Numbered from the stretch's first letter, positions 1 to 9,449 are shown. The stretch: DNA of 64,000 nucleotides from an uncultured Bacteroides sp. (GCA_900552075.1 URYL01000004.1:62001-126000), one strand, 5' to 3'. A program made the numbers and translations. Notes: generated by a model from the letters alone, not told the origin.

Positions 1-529
1 TCAAAGGAGAAGTTACCAACTTCAGAAATACATCCTCAGTAATCTGTGAAAAACCATATTGATCTAATAATATGAACTTAGCATACTTCTTATTTGCAAG
101 AATTTTACCAAACCGCTCGTTCTTCATAATCTCTTCAAAAGAAGAGTCCTTGCAAAAAATCGCCTTCGAAAATATACATTTCTCTAATGGACAATCTGAA
201 CTACATTTTTGAAGAAAATTATCTTTTACCTGATTAAGTAATTCTTTCTTTTCTTTTTCTTTATCATTAAACCCAAAGATAACAGGCTTTTCATTTTTAT
301 CCAAAGCCAGACAATGATAGTGAGCTTCATCTAAAAGAATGATAGGAGACCCGGGATTTCCTTCTGGATCAGTTCCACTTCCAGCAAACATATCATATAT
401 AAATATCTTCTTTACGCCTGGATGATGAACAAACACAGGAAACCATTCCCTAAAACATTTACGGAAAATCTCGAGTTTCAGCATTGTAGCTTCATGGAAT
501 GGCTGTTTGTTTATATCTTTTTTAGTCAT
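1..529 (-). CDS. three-Cys-motif partner (TcmP)-like protein, 3' end outside window
   Basis: Partial gene: the start codon is at 529 and the frame stays open to the window edge (176 codons visible). The N-terminus carries KLEIFRKCFREWFPVFVHH, then YDMFAGSG and GSPIILLDE, which resemble the start of the three-Cys-motif partner family (TcmP), whose FAGSG loop is like that of Rossmann methyltransferases. Around residues 112-128 four cysteines lie close together (KCSSDCPLEKC, then IFC), which could bind metal. It starts 12 bp after the stop of the restriction-modification gene, so the two are probably cotranscribed. TcmP proteins are known mainly from accessory regions and have no settled biochemical role. 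I infer a defence link from the neighbour only. Family assignment is by motif recall, without a profile search. Confidence 0.6.
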   Translation of the reverse strand, partial: MTKKDINKQPFHEATMLKLEIFRKCFREWFPVFVHHPGVKKIFIYDMFAGSGTDPEGNPGSPIILLDEAHYHCLALDKNEKPVIFGFNDKEKEKKELLNQVKDNFLQKCSSDCPLEKCIFSKAIFCKDSSFEEIMKNERFGKILANKKYAKFILLDQYGFSQITEDVFLKLVTSPL

Positions 530-541
530 ATTATCACTGTC

Positions 542-3500
542 TTATTTTAAGTATTTATCAAGAATTTCCTGCTTGCGCTTAGCACTATCGCCAATAATAG
601 ATTTCGCTTCGGCTATCAGTGTCTCACATTCTTTAACTTTAGCAACAACATCTTTTTGAGTATCAATATCTGGAACAGTTATCGTTAACGAACGGACTCT
701 TTCTGTTGATGCGCGGTTTGCACGAGAAAATCTCTCTCTTTCACCTGCTTTTAAAAGAGGATAAGTCAAGTATTTCGGAAGTATTTCTGTCTCATCAAGA
801 ACTCTGATTACTCCACAATGGTCTGTTGGGGCGAACAAGATGTTTTTTTCGATGTAGTTTACCATCCAGTCACCATCAATTCCCCAAAGAATAGAAGGAA
901 CAGAAAAGTCATCTAAAACAGAATGATTGATTCTCCCAAACTCGTCATGAACATTTGCACTTACTACCAAGTATCGCCCATTCTGCACTACTTCATTCGA
1001 AACGACACGTCTGCCAATTGAAAGGTTGAAGATACGTGAGTCGTTAAGCCTTAATATCTTTGTTGCGTTTTTTGTGGCATTAGAAAAAGCTTGTTCGATT
1101 TCTGATTCGGCATTTTCTATTTGCTTTCTTGCTTTTTTCACTTCTTTATCGACAGCTTCAGCTTCAATCACAATACTCTTGATAATTTCTTGTGGTGCAT
1201 CGGGTATTGGCATTTGCTCATAGAAGTACTGCGGAACTCGTCGATGCCCACTTGCTCCTGTCATATTTGACGCTGCTACTTTACGGATATATTCACGATT
1301 AATAAATTCTAAAACATATTTTGCTCTTTCTTTATTTGATGCTCGAATAACATGAAATTCCGTACTACCAAAACCAATCTGATTTGTTAGATTTTCCGCT
1401 AAAGCACATTTTCCATTCTCCATACATGGAGTAATTTTTGCGACCAATACATCATTCTCTCTAAAATTTGTATAACCACCTAATGATATCTCAGATATAG
1501 GACGATCAATCTTATTTTTTATTGTTCCTAATCCTAATGAAGACATTTCAACAAAAGATGCTAATGTTTTACCATCAATATCATGGAATTCATCTCTTGA
1601 AGGATTGATTGCTATAACAAATTTTTTTAAAGGTATTATATCGTATTTACTTTCAACATTGATTTGGAGAGCAATACTTGTCTTTATTGTCTTATCAAAT
1701 GCAGTCTGCTTAAAGTCTATCATATCCACAAGTCTTGCTTGTGAGACTATTTCTGATAAATCTTCTGGAATAACAACATCTTCGTTCAAGAAATTTTTGC
1801 GAATCAACGTGTTAATCTTCTCAGAATCATACAAATTATCGGGGTTGAATAAAGGAGTACGTATTCCATTTATTCCACGAATCTGTTGAACCGTATCATC
1901 ATCATCTCCTTCATCATCGTTTTCTGATTTAGTTTTCGTCAAGTGAAGATATTCTATACCTTCATTACCTTTGCTGTCACTCCATCCGTAACCCAAGAAT
2001 TTTTTTATTGTAGCCGTCGTTGTTGGAGACTTGACAATAAGTACCGAATTATCTACGGTAAATGCAAGCAAGAAAATATAGATTTTTTCTCGCTCTATCG
2101 AAATAATAAAATTACGCAAAGCCTTTTCTTTTTCTGCTTTTTTCTGAGCATCAGTTTGAAGGCGGAAAGTTTGCTTTTTAGTTCTTTCACGAAACCGATT
2201 ACGGATCTCTTTTGCTGCATCACATACTCCCTTCATTGCATTACGGTCTGTGCTGTCAAAAGACTCGTAATAAGCTTTGAATACCTCTGTTTCAAACAAC
2301 ATCTCATTGATAGTTCCATCTTTAAGGAATGTACGATAATCTTCAAGTCCATATCCACAGTGGTCACAATAGGCTTGTAGCAAATGTTCATCCTGATATA
2401 TATCTTCAGCATTGTCGTTTGTATCAAACCAACTTTTGACACGATTACGATAATGCTCCGCAGCAGGAGTATTCGTCTCTTTTCTACGAAGGAACAATAC
2501 AACTGTGTTGGTTCCTGTCTTTCCAAATGTTCCACTGCCGAATTCTGCGAGAGAAACAATATCGAAGTTTTCCAATATTATTTCTCTTGCACGAGCATAG
2601 ATGCCGCCCTTATTGAGTACAGAAATAGGTAATACAATACCGGCAACTCCACCAGCACGCATTAGTTGTGCTGAGCGTTCCATAAAGAAAGTTTCAATGG
2701 CATTGTTTTTCGTTGTATTGATGTTCTTGTTAAATAGGGAGAACATGGCACGGTCGCTGTCGCTGAGTGTCTCAAGAAAGCCTGTTACAGCATATGGAGG
2801 ATTGGCGACAAGTACATCATAACTGTTTTGTTGTAGAGCATCGTGTGGCTGTAGGGCATCGGCATAAATAATATTCGTCTCGTCGTGTCCATACATAAAT
2901 GCAGAAACCTTAGAGACTTTGGACAAACGATATTCTTTTTCTATACCTGTGATATGCTTGTAATATTCATGGATGTCAATATCTGGACGATGCTTTTCCA
3001 CAAAATCTTTGATTCTTACAGCATATTCTGTAAGGAAATGACCAGCACCACAAGCATAATCTATGCACGAAGGTATACTTTTGCTTTGACTTACAATCTG
3101 TTCCAAGGGAAGAGAAGAAACAATGAAGCGAACAATCGGCATGGGAGTGAAGTATTGACCTTCACTTTGCTTCACACCTTTTGTAAGAAAACCTTCAAAA
3201 AGATCTCCCAAAAATTGGTTAGTTTCAGTATCTTTCCCTTCTTCTGTAGTAGATTTTAACTTTATATTCTGGAGCATCAACAATACTTCACGTAGAATCT
3301 TTGCATTCTCCTTGAAAAGACGTTCGTTATGGACACTAATGAACGAAAAATCGTTGTCTGAATAAAACTTGAGTGCACGAAAATACTCCATTACAGTCTT
3401 CATTGTCGCATCCGGGTCTTTCTTATACCATCGGAAAGCTTTTTCTATCTGTTCATTTTCTATGTAAGTAACTGTTTCATTCAAAAATTTTTCCATTCCG

Positions 3501-4462
3501 TCACGATAAAGTCTCTGTAAACGGTCTTGTAAAGAAAAGTCGTCATCGTAAGCAGCACCTTTCCAATAGAAATGCAAGTTGTCCGGATTGTTTGTCTCGT
3601 CAACTACTTTTGCAAGGAATAGATTAACGAGTTTATCGAAAGCATTCTCCTTGGCTCCAACATTGTGCCGGCGAAGAATTGTTGCGAACTCGTTATATTT
3701 CTTTTTTATTTCTTCATTGCTAATTGGATATAAATCCTTGACTGAGAATTTGTTTTTACCTATATGGTAAGGCTGGATGTCATCTTCAAATAAACCTCGT
3801 GTTGCAGCATCGCATTGGTATGTATCATGCCATACGCGAAACAACTGTTTATTGTTCTTTGCGTCTTTATATGTAAGTAATTTACTATTGTTTATCAACA
3901 GATCTTCGTTATCCTGCACATTTATCAGATAATATTCAGGCTTTATCTTTTCTCCATCTAAATCTGATGTATAAAGACAAAGAAACTTTGTTGCCTGCTC
4001 TTGTTGAAAGTAACTAAATAATTGCGCACCGTCTTCAAGAGTATCTTTCCATGCACCATCAAATTCATCAGGTTTCTTACACTCGATAATTAACAGAGAT
4101 TCTTTGTCTGTAGCCATTTCTCCAGATAAGCTACTATGCGTTCGCACCCAAATATCTGCATAACCTCCCTTTTGAGTATGTCCAAGTTTCCAGGCCGGTT
4201 CAAGTTCTATATGCTCAGGTTTATATCCCATCGAAAGCAAACGATCAATACACTCAAATACAACAAAATTTTCTGGTTCAGAAAAATTACTTGTTGTCTC
4301 ACGACCAACAGTTATACCAACCTCCTCGTAATAAAAACGCTCATTCCTTACATCGACTTTCAACGGAACACTAACATCTTCATATGATTTTATGAACACA
4401 TCACCCTCCTGTTCGAAACACAGAATAGAGAGTATTTTTTTTATATTGTCTTTTGTTATCAT
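542..4462 (-). CDS. single-chain restriction-modification-specificity enzyme (type IIG / fused type I-like)
   Basis: 1306 residues combining three activities. Residues about 60-135 hold a PD-(D/E)xK-like nuclease core (D103 in YADIWV, then E127-C-K129). Residues about 430-720 hold an N6-adenine methyltransferase of the HsdM type, with GQYFTP (about 435-440), the SAM-binding loop DYACGAGHF (about 468-476) and the catalytic NPPY (554-557). Residues about 950-1306 hold two target-recognition half-repeats separated by helices, like HsdS. Such proteins cut and methylate DNA as one polypeptide and protect against phage or plasmid DNA. The gene lies 86 bp downstream of a small HTH gene and 12 bp upstream of the TcmP-like gene, in one direction. 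The reading frame is intact and all catalytic motifs are present. The recognition sequence cannot be read from the protein. Confidence 0.85.
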   Translation of the reverse strand: MITKDNIKKILSILCFEQEGDVFIKSYEDVSVPLKVDVRNERFYYEEVGITVGRETTSNFSEPENFVVFECIDRLLSMGYKPEHIELEPAWKLGHTQKGGYADIWVRTHSSLSGEMATDKESLLIIECKKPDEFDGAWKDTLEDGAQLFSYFQQEQATKFLCLYTSDLDGEKIKPEYYLINVQDNEDLLINNSKLLTYKDAKNNKQLFRVWHDTYQCDAATRGLFEDDIQPYHIGKNKFSVKDLYPISNEEIKKKYNEFATILRRHNVGAKENAFDKLVNLFLAKVVDETNNPDNLHFYWKGAAYDDDFSLQDRLQRLYRDGMEKFLNETVTYIENEQIEKAFRWYKKDPDATMKTVMEYFRALKFYSDNDFSFISVHNERLFKENAKILREVLLMLQNIKLKSTTEEGKDTETNQFLGDLFEGFLTKGVKQSEGQYFTPMPIVRFIVSSLPLEQIVSQSKSIPSCIDYACGAGHFLTEYAVRIKDFVEKHRPDIDIHEYYKHITGIEKEYRLSKVSKVSAFMYGHDETNIIYADALQPHDALQQNSYDVLVANPPYAVTGFLETLSDSDRAMFSLFNKNINTTKNNAIETFFMERSAQLMRAGGVAGIVLPISVLNKGGIYARAREIILENFDIVSLAEFGSGTFGKTGTNTVVLFLRRKETNTPAAEHYRNRVKSWFDTNDNAEDIYQDEHLLQAYCDHCGYGLEDYRTFLKDGTINEMLFETEVFKAYYESFDSTDRNAMKGVCDAAKEIRNRFRERTKKQTFRLQTDAQKKAEKEKALRNFIISIEREKIYIFLLAFTVDNSVLIVKSPTTTATIKKFLGYGWSDSKGNEGIEYLHLTKTKSENDDEGDDDDTVQQIRGINGIRTPLFNPDNLYDSEKINTLIRKNFLNEDVVIPEDLSEIVSQARLVDMIDFKQTAFDKTIKTSIALQINVESKYDIIPLKKFVIAINPSRDEFHDIDGKTLASFVEMSSLGLGTIKNKIDRPISEISLGGYTNFRENDVLVAKITPCMENGKCALAENLTNQIGFGSTEFHVIRASNKERAKYVLEFINREYIRKVAASNMTGASGHRRVPQYFYEQMPIPDAPQEIIKSIVIEAEAVDKEVKKARKQIENAESEIEQAFSNATKNATKILRLNDSRIFNLSIGRRVVSNEVVQNGRYLVVSANVHDEFGRINHSVLDDFSVPSILWGIDGDWMVNYIEKNILFAPTDHCGVIRVLDETEILPKYLTYPLLKAGERERFSRANRASTERVRSLTITVPDIDTQKDVVAKVKECETLIAEAKSIIGDSAKRKQEILDKYLK

Positions 4463-4548
4463 TTTTATAAAATAGGGGCTAATTGTTTACACTTAATCAG
4501 ATGACTATACAATCTATATCGATTTAACTCAATAATAAAGTGTCATAA

Positions 4549-4767
4549 TCAGTCATTATTACTGCCATTGATAAGTTGACGAGGATCCACATTCAAAAGT
4601 TCTGCAATCTTCACAAGCATATCAAGAGAGGGCTGCATTTTGTTAGAACACCATCGTGAAACGGTTGCTTCGTTTTTACCAACTTGTCCAGCCAACCATT
4701 TTCCTGTTTTACCATTCTCAACTAAAACCACTTTCAGTCTATTGATTTTTTGAGATTTCATATGCAT
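4549..4767 (-). CDS. XRE-family helix-turn-helix regulator
   Basis: A 72-residue protein that is almost entirely one Cro/C1-type HTH domain: GKWLAGQVGKNEATVSRWCS is the HTH core and LDMLVKIAELLNVDPRQL is the typical following helix pair. The start could be the first Met (4767) or the third residue (4761). The second fits the usual MKSQKINRLK beginning. It precedes the restriction-modification gene in the same direction, the usual place of a controller protein that times restriction against methylation. That role is inferred from position and fold. Confidence 0.8.
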   Translation of the reverse strand: MHMKSQKINRLKVVLVENGKTGKWLAGQVGKNEATVSRWCSNKMQPSLDMLVKIAELLNVDPRQLINGSNND

Positions 4768-4775
4768 TAATTTGT

Positions 4776-4813
4776 CTATTAATTACAATAGTTTGACTTA
4801 TAGTGCAAATTTA
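4776..4813 (-). promoter_or_regulatory. promoter and possible operator of the HTH gene
   Basis: On the minus strand TAAATTTG (4813-4806) matches the Bacteroides -7 element TAnnTTTG. No good -33 box is seen. Between it and the start codon lies a perfect inverted repeat CTATT-N6-AATAG (4776-4791), a plausible binding site for the HTH protein itself. Autoregulation is inferred. Confidence 0.4.
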
Positions 4814-4963
4814 GCAATATTATCCTTATCTATAACTCGTACTTCAGAAAAACGAGCGGAATAACTCAACCTATTTCATAGAAATATAAAATACACTAGC
4901 AATTTTGAATGGAGAAATGATTATAAAAAGTAAGGGGCATGACTGTTTATTAAACTTATTATG

Positions 4964-5095
4964 TATCTTTACAAATGAAATCTCTACACAATCTTGTCAA
5001 ACAAAATAAGTCTTAGGTGAAACAATAGCAGGAAATTACTTCTTAAGCTGAAAACACATCAAAATTCCAGCTATTGAACAAAATAGGGATTTTAC
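4964..5095 (+). repeat. leader-like repeat, copy 1 (left of the HEPN-RT module)
   Basis: Holds a near-consensus -7 box TATCTTTA (4964-4971), a segment at 5016-5065 that matches 9355-9406 (25 of the first 29 bases identical), and a stem-loop at about 5061-5093 (AAAAT..CC..CTATT paired with AATAG GG ATTTT). No convincing protein is encoded. It occupies most of the 426-bp gap between the HTH gene and the TIGR02391 gene. It may be a short RNA gene or the remnant end of an earlier insertion. Confidence 0.45.
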
Positions 5096-5193
5096 TTAAA
5101 CTGTCATGTCATAAATAATAGAAAAGATTGGCTCGTTTAGAAAGATTGAGAGAATAATATGTTATATTGGTTTCATAGAAAACAATTAAAATA

Positions 5194-5925
5194 ATGGATA
5201 AATTCGAGGAACAGTTAAATAAATGTATACAGGCTATTGAACGTGTTGGCAACATGATCAATTTACAACACATTCCAAGTGACAAGATTAGTTATAATGA
5301 GCTGTACAATGTTTTGTATCAATTGATACCACTTATCCCACAAGAATATAATATTTTTAGAGACAGACTTAGAGACAAAATTTTACCTAATTTAAAAATA
5401 CCTGATCTTATTTCAAAGAATCAGTATGGGCAACAATTTGTTACTCCACGAAATGGAATAAATCCTTATTTATTTGGAGAAGTTATTGCAACTATTACAT
5501 ATCTAAACGGATATAACAATAATAATCCATCATCTATTTGGAATAACATTCATCCTCAGATAATTTCTGTTGCTAAAAGCCGTTATGATAAAGAACATTA
5601 TGCAGATGCAGTAGAAGCAGCATTCAAGGAGGTAAACACCCGAGTTAAAAGCATATATAAACACAGGACATCTGTTGAAAAAGATGGTAGCAAATTAATG
5701 CAGGCTGCATTTTCTATTCAAAATCCGGTTATTAAACTAGGAGATCTTTCAACTGAAACTGGTATAAATATTCAGCAAGGATATATGGAAATGTTTGCAG
5801 GAGCAATGATAGGAATCAGAAATCCTCAAGCTCATTGTAATCTAACAATATCAAAGTCAGAAGCTATTAGAAAATTACATTTCGCCAGTATGTTAATGTA
5901 TAAACTAGATAATGAACTTCTTTAG
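5194..5925 (+). CDS. TIGR02391-family (Ymh) protein with HEPN-like RNase motif
   Basis: 243 residues. The C-terminal half (about 130-243) resembles the TIGR02391 family of phage, plasmid and defence-island proteins. It contains GIRNPQAHCN, where R209 and H214 form the R-polar-x3-H pattern of HEPN ribonucleases, followed by an amphipathic helix. The N-terminal half is helical and not recognised. HEPN proteins usually act as RNases, often as toxins or abortive-infection effectors. That this one cuts RNA is inferred from the motif. It precedes the RT-nitrilase gene by 290 bp on the same strand, so a two-gene system is possible, although the gap is long for an operon. Confidence 0.6.
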   Translation: MDKFEEQLNKCIQAIERVGNMINLQHIPSDKISYNELYNVLYQLIPLIPQEYNIFRDRLRDKILPNLKIPDLISKNQYGQQFVTPRNGINPYLFGEVIATITYLNGYNNNNPSSIWNNIHPQIISVAKSRYDKEHYADAVEAAFKEVNTRVKSIYKHRTSVEKDGSKLMQAAFSIQNPVIKLGDLSTETGINIQQGYMEMFAGAMIGIRNPQAHCNLTISKSEAIRKLHFASMLMYKLDNELL

Positions 5926-6215
5926 ATTATATATCTAGGTGTAAATCGCAAATATTATTTTTATATGACAGAGACCAACCGCATGGAATATAAACTCCGG
6001 AATTTAATAGAGAAAGAGATTATAGCATTCTTTTATCACAAAGAGAAAAAAGATATTTATATCAGCATTGATAAACAGCAGGTGTGAAGGATGTGGATGA
6101 TTGTATGCAAAGATAGAAAGATCGCATCGAACATAATATATCGCCTTACTGCAAAAGGTTAGGTGTTAAAAATTTCACTATAACATAGTCTAAGACAATA
6201 GAATAGAAATAAATT
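5926..6215 (+). other. 290-bp gap between the HEPN-like and RT genes
   Basis: Contains a 40-codon open frame (5965-6087, starting MTETNRMEYKLRNLIEKEII) that I do not recognise, and after it AT-rich sequence with stops in all frames. No clear TAnnTTTG promoter or terminator is visible. Given its place directly upstream of a defence reverse transcriptase, it is the natural place to look for a noncoding RNA template, but I see no structure that proves one. Confidence 0.3.
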
Positions 6216-9056
6216 ATGAAGAACAAACTAATAACATTAGACGAAATAAAAGAAGCATATAGAAAGCTTAAAACTCATGTTTATAACGATAGTTTTAACT
6301 TGAGACTAAGAACAAAACTTGCGAACTTTGAGTACAACAATGACATTGAGTTGTTATTCACAAAATTACTATCAAACATAAATAATGATAATATAGACAA
6401 CTACCTTTCAGATATTAGTACATATATTTTACCGAAAAAAGTCCCATCTAAGAAAATATGTAATACTAATATCGTACGAAATGATGTGTGCGGTTTATTT
6501 GATAATATTGATTTGACTGAAGGAGATTATAATTTTTATATAGATGCACCTATTGAAATCTATTTAATAGATGTTCTATGGATGATGAAAGAGGGATTTC
6601 TGCTAATCGACAGTCAAATTAAAAATGATTGTTACGGTAACTCATTAGTTTTTGAAACTGATGGTGATTCATATGGAATCAAGCATGGCCATTATCTTTT
6701 TGAAAGATATTTTGATAAATACCAAAAATGGCGCGATAATGGAATAAAAATAGCACGTGAGCAAACTCAATATAAAAATGATGTATTGTTGGTTTGCCTT
6801 GATATTCAGAGATTTTATCCAACTTCACAGATTGATTTCTTCAAAATACAACAAACATTACAAAGTAAAAATTCTTGCTTATATTTAACAGCCTTACTTG
6901 AACGTATTTATGTTAAATATCAAAATGTATTAGATACATTTAATGAAACAAAAAGCAAATTTCCGCAACTTCCAATAGGATTGTTATCTGCGGGAATAAT
7001 TGCTAATTGGTATTTGTCTGATTTTGACAAAGGGATTAAAGAACGGTTTAACCCTATTTATTATGGTCGGTATGTAGATGATATATTCATGGTGTTAGGA
7101 AATGTCAAGCCAAACAATAATGAGAATTGGTTTGATGAAAAATTCCTCTATGAAAAAGGCTCTCCACTTATTGTTGGACATGATAATAAAGGGAATAAAT
7201 GCTATAAATTACGTTCGCACGATAATCTATTAATAAATAGTAAGAAATTAAAACTATTTTATTTTTCCCCAAATCATTCTTTGGCAATATTGGATAATTT
7301 CCAAAAAAGGTTAGATGAAAACAGTAGTGCATTCTGTTTTTTGCCAGAAGATAATACACACGACACCTTAAATAGCAAAGGATTTGATATAATTTACGAT
7401 GATACAATAAATAAGTTTAGAGAAATATCTGGTATTAAAAATAGTAAATATGGAGTTTCAGTATTTCTGACCAAGCAAATAAAAAAAGAGATCATTTGCA
7501 TAGATGGTAGTGATTCAAATATAAAAGAAGACCTATTTAAGTATTTTACGGGAGATAGGTTGATAGATATGTATTCTCTTTGGGAAAAAGTTTTTACTTA
7601 TTTTGTTGTGACAAATGATATTGACTCTATTCGAAATTTTGAAATATCTATCCGTAAGAAAGTTGAATTAATTACTATAAAAAATAGTACTTATCATACA
7701 AATCTAATAAGAAAGTCATTACTGAAGCATTGTACATATTGCAAATATATGGCAATGGCTCTAAATTATGACATGATTGATGATGAAGATAACATTGACT
7801 TACCACGTAAACTTAGATCAACTTATCTAATTAGACAGCATTATATTCCATTTCCCATTATAATCTATACAAATCTTGACATAAATAACATTATTTCTTC
7901 TGATATATATAATAAACTGTTGACAAACCGTAATATCAATTTAACAATTAATCAAGTAGCACCGTATATTAATCCTCGCCCAATACATACTCACGAAATA
8001 TGTTTAATCAACCTTTTTAATTATATAAAAAACTTTTCTGATGCTAATTCTTTTTTTGATTTCAATAAACTAATAGAAGAACTTAAAAACAATGATTTAT
8101 GTAGTAATATAAATATATCCCAATGTAAAGACCTTGAATTGAAAAATAATAACAAGCAAGAAGTTGATATACTTAAGTTCATTTGCAAGAATGACGAACA
8201 TGAGGATATGGGACAACAACTAAAGGTTGCACTTTCTAATATCAAAATTATTGATAACGATTTAATATCAGCTATAAAAGGTTCTCCTATTCTTAATTCT
8301 ACAAAAAGAGAAAGACATTTTCATCTGATAAACTTATCAACAGAAGAAAAAGTAGATTGTTTGATTCTTCCAGAGGTTAGTTTACCCAAAGAATTATTAG
8401 AAACTTACGCAGAGCATTCTAGAAGGAAGCAACAAATGATAATTGCCGGTATTGAACATATTGTCTCAAATAATAAATGCTATAATTTCTCAGTAGCTTT
8501 TCTTCCGTATATACACAGAGGAAATAAAGAAGTCTTCATAATTCCAAGACTTAAAAATCATTATTCACCTAATGAGACTATAGAAATATTAAAATACAGG
8601 AAACAAGTTCCAATATTATCTCACTCTATTTACCACTTGATAAACTGGCGAGGGGTACAATTTACCATTTTTAATTGCTATGAATTAGCTGATGTCCTTC
8701 ATCGTTCCCTTTTTAGATCAAAAATAGACATTATGTTTGCTATAGAATATAATAAGGATACATATTATTATAGCAATATAGTTGAAGCTACTTGTAGAGA
8801 CTTACATTGTTATTTTATTCAAGCAAACACATCTAATTATGGTGATTCTAGATTATCTATACCAAAACATTCTGTCGAAATGACACCAGTAAAAATTAAA
8901 GGTGGTGATAATGATACTATAATTTCATTTACCGTGGACATAAAATCATTACGTGATTTTCAACGACAGGCCACGTTATTTCAAAATAAGGACGAGTTTA
9001 AGAATACGCCTCCTGGATATGACCATGACTTTGTATCACAACGGGATCCTAAATAA
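6216..9056 (+). CDS. defence-associated reverse transcriptase with C-terminal nitrilase domain (DRT type 1 / UG1-like)
   Basis: 946 residues. The reverse transcriptase domain (about 100-360) has motif A as CLDIQRFYPTS (D196) and the catalytic YVDD at 286-289, so its metal-binding aspartates are intact. Residues about 400-650 are an unassigned, mostly helical linker. Residues about 665-915 form a carbon-nitrogen hydrolase (nitrilase) domain with the expected triad: E720 in CLILPE, K780 in IIPRLK and C821 in TIFNCYE. An RT-nitrilase fusion is the hallmark of the UG1 / DRT type 1 antiphage systems. What the nitrilase acts on is not known to me. No retron or group II intron features (maturase X domain, HNH) are seen. 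The gene is AT-rich, sits in a defence island and follows a HEPN-like gene. Confidence 0.85.
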   Translation: MKNKLITLDEIKEAYRKLKTHVYNDSFNLRLRTKLANFEYNNDIELLFTKLLSNINNDNIDNYLSDISTYILPKKVPSKKICNTNIVRNDVCGLFDNIDLTEGDYNFYIDAPIEIYLIDVLWMMKEGFLLIDSQIKNDCYGNSLVFETDGDSYGIKHGHYLFERYFDKYQKWRDNGIKIAREQTQYKNDVLLVCLDIQRFYPTSQIDFFKIQQTLQSKNSCLYLTALLERIYVKYQNVLDTFNETKSKFPQLPIGLLSAGIIANWYLSDFDKGIKERFNPIYYGRYVDDIFMVLGNVKPNNNENWFDEKFLYEKGSPLIVGHDNKGNKCYKLRSHDNLLINSKKLKLFYFSPNHSLAILDNFQKRLDENSSAFCFLPEDNTHDTLNSKGFDIIYDDTINKFREISGIKNSKYGVSVFLTKQIKKEIICIDGSDSNIKEDLFKYFTGDRLIDMYSLWEKVFTYFVVTNDIDSIRNFEISIRKKVELITIKNSTYHTNLIRKSLLKHCTYCKYMAMALNYDMIDDEDNIDLPRKLRSTYLIRQHYIPFPIIIYTNLDINNIISSDIYNKLLTNRNINLTINQVAPYINPRPIHTHEICLINLFNYIKNFSDANSFFDFNKLIEELKNNDLCSNINISQCKDLELKNNNKQEVDILKFICKNDEHEDMGQQLKVALSNIKIIDNDLISAIKGSPILNSTKRERHFHLINLSTEEKVDCLILPEVSLPKELLETYAEHSRRKQQMIIAGIEHIVSNNKCYNFSVAFLPYIHRGNKEVFIIPRLKNHYSPNETIEILKYRKQVPILSHSIYHLINWRGVQFTIFNCYELADVLHRSLFRSKIDIMFAIEYNKDTYYYSNIVEATCRDLHCYFIQANTSNYGDSRLSIPKHSVEMTPVKIKGGDNDTIISFTVDIKSLRDFQRQATLFQNKDEFKNTPPGYDHDFVSQRDPK

Positions 9057-9271
9057 TATTTACACTTAACACTAGGATTATCAAATAGCCAACATTAAAA
9101 ATTTATTAAATATATTCTGCACACTCAGTTTATTATAAAAAAGAGAATTTTCATATATTATATGATAGGTTAAGGCGTAAGTAACATTCCCTTAAATAGC
9201 CATCATCACAAATGAACAAATGTGGCAATTTGAAATTCTAACTAAGGTGGAGCAAAAACACAAGGCATCTG
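9057..9271. other. AT-rich intergenic stretch after the RT gene
   Basis: Stops in all frames. I see no gene, no strong promoter and no clear terminator for the RT gene. It leads into the promoter and leader-like repeat described next. Confidence 0.4.
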
Positions 9272-9301
9272 CTTGTATTTCAAAATAAAGCGTTACCTTT
9301 G
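9272..9301 (+). promoter_or_regulatory. Bacteroides-type promoter of leader-like repeat copy 2
   Basis: TACCTTTG at 9294-9301 is a perfect -7 element. CTTG at 9272-9275, 18 bp before it, is a weak -33 element. It is not followed by a long reading frame, which suggests that an RNA or very short peptide is expressed. Confidence 0.5.
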
Positions 9302-9354
9302 TGGAATAATAGGAAATCGACTCCGCAAGACACTGCAAAATATTGCAAGCCTCC

Positions 9355-9406
9355 GGTGGAGCAATAGCGGGAGATTACTTCTTTAGCTAAAAGATATATC
9401 AAAGAT
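9355..9406 (+). repeat. direct repeat shared with 5016-5065
   Basis: The first 29 bases match copy 1 at 25 positions (common core CAATAGC and ATTACTTCTT), with weaker similarity on both sides. The two copies bracket the HEPN-like and RT-nitrilase genes, which suggests that module arrived as a unit or that two island ends were joined in tandem. Confidence 0.55.
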
Positions 9407-9430
9407 ATTCAGCCACTTATCGTTAGATTA

Positions 9431-9449
9431 CGATTCCTGGTGGCACCAC
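9431..9449 (+). other. tRNA 3'-end fragment, probable attR scar
   Basis: The 19 bases cgattcctggtggcaccac read as part of a T-loop, the 3' T-stem strand CCTGG, the acceptor strand TGGCACC and discriminator A of a tRNA whose 5' end would be GGTGCCA (tRNA-Phe would fit; from memory). Bases upstream do not continue a tRNA, so only the 3' end is present. Element integration into a tRNA 3' end leaves exactly such a copy. Base composition changes here from AT-rich to more GC-rich. Confidence 0.55.

Noticed and set aside
1943..3259. Plus-strand frames of 108-145 codons inside the R-M gene
   Set aside because: They are antisense shadows of an intact 1306-residue gene with conserved motifs and have no promoter or family resemblance.
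6216..9056. Retron or group II intron reverse transcriptase
   Set aside because: No maturase or endonuclease domain and no visible msr/msd inverted repeats; the C-terminal nitrilase triad fits a UG1/DRT-type RT instead.
4482..9070. TTTACACTTAA shared by 4485-4495 and 9060-9070 as element ends
   Set aside because: Eleven bases in AT-rich DNA without further similarity on either side; not enough to call a direct repeat.
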